Source: Flavobacterium tagetis
GTDB lineage: Bacteria > Bacteroidota > Bacteroidia > Flavobacteriales > Flavobacteriaceae
Direction of reading: 5' to 3'
Assembly: GCF_016735615.1 (NCBI RefSeq)
Contig: NZ_JAERSF010000001.1
Coordinates: forward strand, 1,302,001-1,366,000
Length of the DNA: 64,000 bases
This document shows, piece by piece, positions 56,259 to 64,000 of the stretch. Under the pieces are notes generated by a model that was not told the origin of the DNA, searched no databases, and saw nothing but the letters and a program-made list of their open reading frames with translations. Each line of letters opens with the position of its first letter. Positions within the stretch are counted from its first letter, which is position 1. Made by a program: the position numbers and the translations under genes.

Positions 56259-57830
56259 ATGAAAAAAAATATAAAAATGCTGTTGTTGGTTTCATTAACC
56301 TTTATGGCGGCTTGTAATAATGATGATAATAATACGCCAGAAGAAGTTCCAGTAGTTCCAGGTTCTGCGGTTTTTACAAAGTATGTGGCGCTTGGAGATT
56401 CTTTTGCAGCAGGTTATAGCGATAATGCTTTGTTTAAGAAAGGTCAGGAGAATTCATATCCGAATATTTTGGCGCAGCAATTTGTAGCTGCAGGCGGCGG
56501 AGCTTTTACGCAGCCACTAATGAATGATAATATTGGAGGTTTACTTTTGGGAGGAAATGTAATAGCAGGAACTCGTTTATATTTTGATGGGCCAACCCAA
56601 ACTCCTGTAAATGTTTTAGGAAAGCCAACTACAGAAGTTACGGCTCATCTTACAGGAACATTTAATAATTTAGGAGTTCCAGGTGCTAAAAGTTATCATT
56701 TGCTAGCAGCAGGTTATGGTAACGTTGCTGGTGTTGCTACTGGCGCGGCAAATCCATATTATGCAAGATTCTCAAGTACTGCCACAGCTGCGGTTTTGAC
56801 GGATGCTATTGCGCAAGATCCAACTTTTTTCTCTTTGTTTATTGGAGGAAATGATGTTTTGGGGTATGCAACTTCTGGAGGAACAGGAAAAGATCAGACA
56901 GGAAATCCGAATCCAGCCACTTATGGGGCAAGTGACATTACAGACCCAGCAGTTTTTGCTAGTGTATATACTAATTTGGCAACTGCTTTAACAGCAAAAG
57001 GAGCAAAAGGTGTTGTGGCAAATCTGCCATATATTACTACTTTGCCTCATTTTACGACAGTTCCTTATAATCCGCTTACGGCTAAAGTAATTGGTAAAAA
57101 TAATGAAGCTGTAGGTGTGGCTACAATAAAAGCTCTTAATGCACAATTGTATGGGCCATTAAAACAAGCGTTGACGGCTTTTAGTGCTGGAGACAGAATT
57201 AATTTGCTTTCTGAAACTGGTGCAAGCCCATTATTAATAAAAGATGAAAGTTTAACAGATTTGAGAGTGCAACTAACAGCTGCATTTACTCCAACATTAG
57301 GAGCGCAGAACGCGGCTTTTTATGGTGCAGTTTTCGGACAAGCGAGACAAGCTAAAGCTACAGATTTAGTGGTGTTGACTACAAGAGCGGATATTGGTAC
57401 TGCGCCGACAGCTGCCAATTCTGGAATTGGTATTGCTCCTCCAGCTCCGTTAAATGCATTCGGAATATCTTATCCTTTGCAGGATAAGCATTTATTAATT
57501 CCAACGGAAATTGCAGAGATTAAAAAAGCGACAGATGCATATAATGTGACAATTGAAGCTGTCGCGAAAGAAAAAGGTCTTGCATTTGTAGATACAAGAG
57601 CAACTATGTCACAATTGGCTAATGGGGGAATTAGATTTGGAAACTTTACAATGAGTTCTTCTTTTGCAACTGGTGGAGCATTCTCTTTAGATGGGGTTCA
57701 TCCTAGTGCAAGAGGTTACGGATTGATTGCAAATATATTTATTGATGCCATTAATGAAAAGTATGGTTCGACGCTTCGTCATGTTGATTTGGCGCAATAC
57801 CCAATTCAATATCCGGCAACGCTTCCATAA
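56259..57830 (+). CDS. SGNH/GDSL hydrolase lipoprotein
   Basis: 523 residues. Lipoprotein signal with Cys19 (TFMAACNN). The SGNH blocks are visible: Ser in YVALGDSFAAGYSD (block I), Gly in NNLGVPGAKS (block II), Asn in FIGGNDVLGYA (block III) and the Asp/His pair in LDGVHPSARGYGLIA (block V). An esterase or lipase attached to the outer membrane. Longer than usual single-domain members because of inserts between blocks. Probably in an operon with the TonB receptor. Confidence 0.9.
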   Translation: MKKNIKMLLLVSLTFMAACNNDDNNTPEEVPVVPGSAVFTKYVALGDSFAAGYSDNALFKKGQENSYPNILAQQFVAAGGGAFTQPLMNDNIGGLLLGGNVIAGTRLYFDGPTQTPVNVLGKPTTEVTAHLTGTFNNLGVPGAKSYHLLAAGYGNVAGVATGAANPYYARFSSTATAAVLTDAIAQDPTFFSLFIGGNDVLGYATSGGTGKDQTGNPNPATYGASDITDPAVFASVYTNLATALTAKGAKGVVANLPYITTLPHFTTVPYNPLTAKVIGKNNEAVGVATIKALNAQLYGPLKQALTAFSAGDRINLLSETGASPLLIKDESLTDLRVQLTAAFTPTLGAQNAAFYGAVFGQARQAKATDLVVLTTRADIGTAPTAANSGIGIAPPAPLNAFGISYPLQDKHLLIPTEIAEIKKATDAYNVTIEAVAKEKGLAFVDTRATMSQLANGGIRFGNFTMSSSFATGGAFSLDGVHPSARGYGLIANIFIDAINEKYGSTLRHVDLAQYPIQYPATLP

Positions 57831-57850
57831 AAATTAATTTTTTTAGTTTG

Positions 57851-57886
57851 AAAACCGCTCATTTTTGTCAATGAAGCGGTTTTTTC
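57851..57886 (+). terminator. Terminator after the GDSL hydrolase gene
   Basis: AAAACCGC / GCGGTTTT stem with T run. Confidence 0.8.
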
Positions 57887-57973
57887 TTTTAGTGAAAAAA
57901 ATGTCTTTTTTGTTGTTTTTTAGGCAAGTTTTATGAATCAAACAAAATCATGCTATTTTTTATGAAAAAAAAA

Positions 57974-58003
57974 TTGATTTTATATTTTAAAAAATTATCT
58001 TTG
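57974..58003 (+). promoter_or_regulatory. Promoter for atpDC
   Basis: TTG 57974-57976, 19-nt spacer, TATCTTTG 57996-58003. It lies 61 nt upstream of the atpD start. Confidence 0.75.
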
Positions 58004-58061
58004 CGCTCTGAAAAAAGAGGTATTTTCGATAAACCTAAATAGCTATTTAATAAATACATAA

Positions 58062-59576
<1,515 letters not shown>

Positions 59577-59580
59577 TAAT

Positions 59581-59652
59581 TTGGTTGTCAGTTGTGAGTT
59601 GTAAGTTGTTAGAAAGCAACCATCAACCATCAACCATCAACTATTAACTAAA
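59581..59652. repeat. Heptad inverted array between atpD and atpC
   Basis: Left part reads in 7-nt units GGTTGTC AGTTGTG AGTTGTA AGTTGTT; the right part is the inverse, CAACCAT CAACCAT CAACCAT CAACTAT. It can form a hairpin within the atpDC transcript. Confidence 0.85.
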
Positions 59653-59658
59653 AAAGAC

Positions 59659-59940
59659 ATGATTTTAGAAATAGTATCACCAGAAGCGAAATTATTTTCA
59701 GGAGAGGTAACATCAGTTAGCTTGCCGGGAGTTAATGGAAGCTTTCAGATTTTAAATCATCACGCGCCAATTGTTTCAATCCTAGAAGAAGGAACAATTA
59801 AAATTGCAGCTCCAAGCTTCAGTTTTTCTAAAGAGGCTGCTGATAAATTTACGAGAGTTAATGACCAAACTTATACTTTAGAGATTAAGTCAGGAACAAT
59901 CGAAATGAAAAACAATAAGATAATTGTATTAGTTGACTAA
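59659..59940 (+). CDS. atpC: ATP synthase F1 subunit epsilon, short form
   Basis: 93 residues, only the N-terminal beta-sandwich (LEIVSPEAKLFSGEVTSVSLPG, GSFQILNHHAPIVS). The C-terminal helical hairpin that inhibits ATP hydrolysis in E. coli (about 139 residues) is absent. A terminator follows directly. Confidence 0.93.
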   Translation: MILEIVSPEAKLFSGEVTSVSLPGVNGSFQILNHHAPIVSILEEGTIKIAAPSFSFSKEAADKFTRVNDQTYTLEIKSGTIEMKNNKIIVLVD

Positions 59941-59960
59941 AACAATTTCAAAATAAGCTT

Positions 59961-59992
59961 AAAAGCCAGACAGTCTTGTCTGGCTTTTTTTA
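59961..59992 (+). terminator. Terminator of atpDC
   Basis: GCCAGACA / TGTCTGGC stem with a 4-nt loop and T run. A similar hairpin lies at 60531-60557. Confidence 0.88.
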
Positions 59993-60002
59993 TTTTTGAT
60001 TT

Positions 60003-60520
60003 ATGAAAGAAAATGAAATTTCGATTTTTACAGGAAAGCGAGCTTGGTATGAGTTATTGCTGGCATCAGTTTTTTTGGAGCTTTTATTTACATGATTGTT
60101 TTGTTTGTATATTTTGCTTTTATTGATAAATCGGTTGAGATAGCCATCAGAGCCTTTGTGACATTTCTTTTGTGTGGAACTTATTGTTTGGTTTATGGAT
60201 TTAAGTTTTCTGCAACTAAAAATATGCTGATAAATTTGGAGAATAATACAGTTATTTCAAGATATATTATTGGGCCGTTTTCTTATGATGTGAAATTGAA
60301 AGCGACGGAATTTGAATATATTTCTTTTTTTGAAGATCGATATGGTGAATTTGGGACAAATCTTTGGTATGTTAAAAACAAACATTATAAAATGTATAGT
60401 TTTGAAGACAGAGAGGCTACATTTCAATTTTCTCTTAATCTTTCGAATAAACTCAACATCGATTTACTAGATGCTACTGAAAAAGGAAATTTTAAATGGA
60501 TAGAAAAGGAAAAGATATAA
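60003..60520 (+). pseudogene. Membrane protein gene interrupted by a homopolymer frameshift
   Basis: Reading from the ATG at 60003 gives ISIFTGKRAWYELLLASVF and then a stop at 60090-60092. In a run of seven T (60070-60076) one more T would give a continuous protein of about 172 residues: ...FFGAFIYMIVLF, the remaining TM segments, and FKFSATKNMLINLENNTVIS. An internal ATG at 60092 can express the last 142 residues alone. I recognise no family. The break could be true decay, phase variation or a sequencing error. Confidence 0.75.
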
Positions 60521-60530
60521 TAAATTGAAA

Positions 60531-60557
60531 TCCAGACAGTATTGCCTGGCTTTTTTT
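60531..60557 (+). terminator. Terminator after the frameshifted gene
   Basis: CCAGACA / TGCCTGG hairpin with T run, an imperfect copy of the atpC terminator. Confidence 0.75.
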
Positions 60558-60696
60558 TATTTTCTTACTTTTGAAGTATCAAAATCTCTTTATAAAATAT
60601 TTGATCGATGGTAAAAGCTAAGTAAGCTTTTGCGCTTTGTTTTATCTTGAATGATGGAACATAACTTTTTATGTCAAATTTTTATAAAGAATATAT

Positions 60697-61335
60697 ATGA
60701 AAAATATATCAAAAGTTGCTGTTCTTGGAGGCAGCGGAAGAACTGGAAAGTATCTTGTAAACCAGTTATTAGAAAACGGATTTAGTGTAAAACTTCTATT
60801 GAGAAATCCCGACGATTTTACCATTCAAAACTCAAAAATAGAAATCATTAAAGGTGATGCTATTAATGAAGAATCTATAAATGTATTGCTTAAGAATTGT
60901 CAGGCGGTATTGAGTACAATTGGACAAAGGCTAGGAGAGCCAATGGTGGCAAGTCAGACAACGAAAAATATTCTGAAAGCTATGGATAAATATGGTATTC
61001 AAAGGTATGTTTTGCTAGCCGGCCTGAACATCGATACGCCATTTGATAAGAAGAGTCCGAAGACAATTACGGCCACCGATTGGATGAAGACGAATTTTCC
61101 CGAAATTCAAAAAGACCGACAATTAACCTATGATCTTTTAGTTGATAGCAAAATAGATTGGACGCAAGTTCGTGTCCCTTTAATTGTTTTTTCTGAGGAC
61201 AGTTCGGAAATCTCTATAAATCTTGAAGACTGTTTAGGAGATAAAATTACAGCATCGGATATCTCGAGGTTTATAATAAAAGAAATGATCGAGTCAAACT
61301 ATATTAGGCAATCACCGTTTATTAGTGCCATTTAA
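60697..61335 (+). CDS. NAD(P)-binding SDR-like oxidoreductase (NmrA group)
   Basis: 212 residues. Rossmann fingerprint VAVLGGSGRTGKYLVNQLL, then IKGDAIN and AVLSTIGQRLGEPMV; atypical SDR without the Tyr-x3-Lys catalytic pair, in the NmrA/BVR-B-like group. Cytoplasmic; substrate unknown. A terminator follows. Confidence 0.85.
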   Translation: MKNISKVAVLGGSGRTGKYLVNQLLENGFSVKLLLRNPDDFTIQNSKIEIIKGDAINEESINVLLKNCQAVLSTIGQRLGEPMVASQTTKNILKAMDKYGIQRYVLLAGLNIDTPFDKKSPKTITATDWMKTNFPEIQKDRQLTYDLLVDSKIDWTQVRVPLIVFSEDSSEISINLEDCLGDKITASDISRFIIKEMIESNYIRQSPFISAI

Positions 61336-61342
61336 ATTTAGA

Positions 61343-61374
61343 AAAACAGCGGATTTCATATAATCCGCTGTTTT
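61343..61374 (+). terminator. Terminator after the SDR-like gene
   Basis: AAAACAGCGGATT / AATCCGCTGTTTT perfect 13-bp stem. Confidence 0.85.
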
Positions 61375-61409
61375 GTTAATTCTAAGATGAATTGCCTAAC
61401 TTTGGTTTT

Positions 61410-62549
61410 ATGATGAAGCTACCAGAAAATCTTAATGATAAATTAGAAAGTTGTAAACAAGGTAATTTGTTTAGAAAATTGCCTGTGTTTAATAATCGAA
61501 TTGATTTTTCTTCAAATGATTATATTGGATTTTCCAAGTCAGAAATTATTTTCAAGCATACTCATGCTTATTTGGTAGAAAATGAAATGCTGCAAAATGG
61601 AGGAACAGGTTCCAGATTGATTACAGGAAACCATTCTCTGTATCAAATTGCAGAAAGTTTTATAGCGCAATTTCATGATGCAGAAGCAGCTTTAGTTTTC
61701 AATTCGGGATATAATGCCAATTTGGGCTTTTTTAGCGCTATACCGCAAGAAAATGATGTTGTTTTGTATGATGAATTATGTCATGCTTCTATAAAAGATG
61801 GCATTGCAATGTCGAGTGCTAATTCGTATCATTATATTCACAATGATTTTGAAGATTTAGAAAAGTATATTCTTAAATTTTCAGATACCACGATTTACAT
61901 TGTAACCGAAACGGTTTTTTCAATGGATGGCGATACTCCAAATTTAGAAGAATTGGTCCAGCTTTCAGAAAAATACAATTGTAATTTGATTGTTGATGAG
62001 GCTCACGCTTTGGGTGTTTTTGGAGAAAAAGGGGAAGGTTTGACCCAACATTTGCAATTACACAATAAATTTTTTGCTCGAATTGTAACTTTTGGCAAAG
62101 GTTTGGGTTGTCAAGGTGCAGCAGTTTTAGGAAGCAATGATCTTCGAGATTATCTAATTAATTTTGCTAGAAGTTTTATTTATACAACCGCTTTGTCTCC
62201 GCATACAGTTGCGACAATTTTTATAGCTTATCAGCAGTTAGAAATCGAAAAACAGGTTATTGAAAAGCTTCGTCAGAATATTGTGTTTTTTAATCAGCAA
62301 AAAAACTTATTAGGATTAAAACCAATGTTCGTTCACAGTAAATCTCCTATACATTCTGCTATTGTTCCAGGAAACAAAAGAGTAAAAGAATTGTCAGAGC
62401 GACTTCAAGAAAAAGGATTTGATGTACAATCTATTCTTTCTCCGATTGTTCCAGAAGGTCAGGAACGACTTCGTTTTTGTATTCATAGTTATAATTCGCA
62501 GGAAGAAATTAATCAGGTTTTAGAATTAGTTAGAGACTTTGTTTTTTAA
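61410..62549 (+). CDS. bioF: 8-amino-7-oxononanoate synthase-like PLP enzyme
   Basis: 379 residues (ATG 61410 or 61413; the in-frame TTG at 61392 is unlikely). Alpha-oxoamine synthase family, fold type I: FSSNDYIGFS, GTGSRLITGNHSLY, FNSGYNANLG, the PLP-lysine site in TFGKGLGCQGAA, and IVDEAHALGVFGEKG. In biotin synthesis BioF condenses alanine with pimeloyl thioester; no other bio genes are in the window, so another acyl-CoA/amino acid condensation cannot be excluded. Confidence 0.82.
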   Translation: MMKLPENLNDKLESCKQGNLFRKLPVFNNRIDFSSNDYIGFSKSEIIFKHTHAYLVENEMLQNGGTGSRLITGNHSLYQIAESFIAQFHDAEAALVFNSGYNANLGFFSAIPQENDVVLYDELCHASIKDGIAMSSANSYHYIHNDFEDLEKYILKFSDTTIYIVTETVFSMDGDTPNLEELVQLSEKYNCNLIVDEAHALGVFGEKGEGLTQHLQLHNKFFARIVTFGKGLGCQGAAVLGSNDLRDYLINFARSFIYTTALSPHTVATIFIAYQQLEIEKQVIEKLRQNIVFFNQQKNLLGLKPMFVHSKSPIHSAIVPGNKRVKELSERLQEKGFDVQSILSPIVPEGQERLRFCIHSYNSQEEINQVLELVRDFVF

Positions 62550-62653
62550 ATTCCGATTTTCTTCAAAATCTAAAATTAAAAAAAAGAGTAAAGTTTTTTG
62601 TAACGTTTTGTTTATTCGATTACTTACAAGCTGTAATCAAATAAAAACCAATC

Positions 62654-63517
62654 ATGAAAACCAAATTTCAATTTATATTTGCTGTATTTGCATTTTTTCT
62701 TATCTGTAAAGTTTCAGCGCAGACAAAAACTTCAAAATTAGAAAATTCACTTCTTTGGGAAATTTCAGGAAAAGAACTTAAAAAACCATCTTATTTATAC
62801 GGAACGATTCATATGATCTGCTCTAAAGATTATTTTTTATCTGAAAAAGCTAAAAATGCCTTTGAAAAATCGGATAAATTGCTTTTAGAAATCAACTTTA
62901 CAGATCCAAACGAAATGAGCCAAATGCAACAATTGGCAATGGGAAAAGAACCATTAAGTAAAAAATTAACTTCAGAACAGCTAGCTAAACTAGATTCAAT
63001 TTTAAAAAAGAGTACTGGAATGTCGGTACAACAAGTAGATAGTTTTAGTCTTTTGACTGTTTTGAGTTTGATTTCTATTAAAAGCTTTGGTTGCTTAGAT
63101 TTAAAATTTTATGAAATGGAGTTATCGGATGCGGCCCAAAAAAGAAATATCTCTATTGCTGGATTAGAATCTGTTAAAACCCAATTTGAAATTCTTGAAA
63201 ATGCTTATTCTAATGATGAAAAGCTAACGCTTTTGGAAGAATCAACTCCTGAAGAAACAGTCGAATTGGTGGACGCTTATAAAAGTGAAAACATTGAAGC
63301 GATGTATGCATTTAGTACAGATAAACGATTTACAAGTGAGAAAACTAAAAAGCAGATTCTTGATGATAGAAATCTAAATTGGGTAGAACAAATGCCAGAG
63401 TTAATAAAACAAAATAGTATTTTCTTTGCCGTTGGAGCGGCACATTTAGGGGGTGAGTATGGCGTTATTAATTTATTGAGAAAAGGAGGATATACTGTAA
63501 AACCTATAATGAACTAA
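62654..63517 (+). CDS. TraB/GumN family protein, exported
   Basis: 287 residues with a signal peptide (ending about KVSAQT). TraB/GumN hallmarks: LLWEISGKELKKPSYLYGTI with the GTIH motif, LEINF, the GLES segment, and the C-terminal FFAVGAAHLGGEYGVINLL with the GAAHL His. A Tiki-like metalloprotease fold of mostly unknown substrates. Lies 7 nt upstream of the sigma-factor gene. Confidence 0.9.
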   Translation: MKTKFQFIFAVFAFFLICKVSAQTKTSKLENSLLWEISGKELKKPSYLYGTIHMICSKDYFLSEKAKNAFEKSDKLLLEINFTDPNEMSQMQQLAMGKEPLSKKLTSEQLAKLDSILKKSTGMSVQQVDSFSLLTVLSLISIKSFGCLDLKFYEMELSDAAQKRNISIAGLESVKTQFEILENAYSNDEKLTLLEESTPEETVELVDAYKSENIEAMYAFSTDKRFTSEKTKKQILDDRNLNWVEQMPELIKQNSIFFAVGAAHLGGEYGVINLLRKGGYTVKPIMN

Positions 63518-63524
63518 ATCTGTT

Positions 63525-64000
63525 TTGAAAGAGAAAGAATATGAGTTTTTAAATCGGATGGAAAATCATAAAGGAATTTTGCATAAAGTTTCTAAAATGT
63601 ATATGGATACTTCCGACGATCAGCAAGATTTGTTTCAGGAGATAATATGTCAGCTCTGGAAATCGTATGAGTCTTTCCGGAATGAAAGCCAGTTTTCGAC
63701 TTGGATGTATAGAGTTGCAGTAAATACAGCAATTGTTTTTTTAAAGAAAGAAAAACGGAAAGTCGACAAATATGAAATTGCTTCAGAAAATGTCAAAGAT
63801 GATGAGGGAGATTCTCATATAAAAGAAAGTCAGCTAGATCATTTTTATAAAGCTGTGCAGAAATTAGAAAAGATTGATAAAGCTATCATTTTTTATCAGC
63901 TAGAAGGCTTTTCCCATAAAGAAATAGGAGAGAATCTAGGAATTTCTGAAGGAAATGCTAGGGTGAAATTAAATAGAGCCAAAGAAAAATTAAAAGAAAT
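63525..64000 (+). CDS. ECF-type RNA polymerase sigma factor, cut by window edge
   Basis: About 158 codons are visible, beginning at a TTG at 63525 (next in-frame ATG 63558). Sigma region 2: DQQDLFQEIICQLWKSYESF and FSTWMYRVAVNTAI. Region 4: KAIIFYQLEGFSHKEIGENL, then GISEGNARVKLNRAKEKL, a helix-turn-helix. The 3' end is outside the window, where an anti-sigma factor might follow. The 7-nt gap to the TraB/GumN gene suggests cotranscription. Confidence 0.9.
   Translation, partial: MKEKEYEFLNRMENHKGILHKVSKMYMDTSDDQQDLFQEIICQLWKSYESFRNESQFSTWMYRVAVNTAIVFLKKEKRKVDKYEIASENVKDDEGDSHIKESQLDHFYKAVQKLEKIDKAIIFYQLEGFSHKEIGENLGISEGNARVKLNRAKEKLKE

Overview
The window is a piece of a Bacteroidota chromosome, most likely a Flavobacterium of the F. 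johnsoniae type. The evidence is AT-rich DNA, promoters of the TTG-N17-24-TAnnTTTG type, a type IX secretion sorting domain, DUF4270 and DUF4286 proteins, a fused OlsF acyltransferase, an atpDC pair away from the other ATP synthase genes, and many proteins close to known Flavobacterium families. No tRNA, rRNA or CRISPR array was seen. Layout: 1-2.1 kb is metG, cut by the window edge. 2.1-4.1 kb is repeat-rich DNA and a secreted GH43 glycosidase. 4.3-11.4 kb holds small genes: a CDGSH Fe-S protein, an exported DinB-like protein, a PhzF-like enzyme, a PrcB-like lipoprotein and several orphan immunity-type proteins (DUF2695, SMI1/KNR4, DMP19/DUF4375). 11.5-22 kb is mostly housekeeping: serS, lgt, a TPR protein, rsmA-mgtE, proC, nhaA and a 2-hydroxyacid dehydrogenase. 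22-39.9 kb has DUF805/TM2 membrane proteins, a SUFU-domain protein, olsF, exonuclease III, an OmpA lipoprotein, an aldo/keto reductase, a GT51 transglycosylase, radA, an odd esterase, panCD, a short glycogen-synthase-like protein, a DUF4270 lipoprotein and glmS. 40-53.1 kb is the accessory island. 53.4-64 kb has a TonB receptor with a GDSL lipoprotein, atpDC, a frameshifted membrane-protein gene, a BioF-like enzyme, a TraB/GumN protein and the start of an ECF sigma-factor gene. The island (about 40.0-53.16 kb) is the most interesting part. It lies between two identical 42-bp copies of the glmS terminator. It starts with a small T9SS-sorted protein containing a YD-like repeat, 6 nt upstream of a 2094-residue SpvB/FG-GAP/Rhs protein and a membrane-anchored putative immunity protein. 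Behind this pair are displaced toxin-tip fragments and further candidate immunity genes, separated by six REP palindromes. One pair of REPs encloses a full REP-associated tyrosine transposase (RAYT) gene, another a RAYT copy deleted to a 165-bp miniature element, and a sixth REP closes a 3' RAYT remnant. The island ends in an array of tail-fibre-like genes, two broken and two intact; the intact pair share 266 identical bases. I read this as an Rhs toxin-immunity archive whose cassette boundaries are marked, and perhaps made, by RAYT/REP elements. A second theme runs through the ordinary intergenic DNA: inverted, degenerate arrays with a 7- or 8-nt period, often with other palindromes nested inside.
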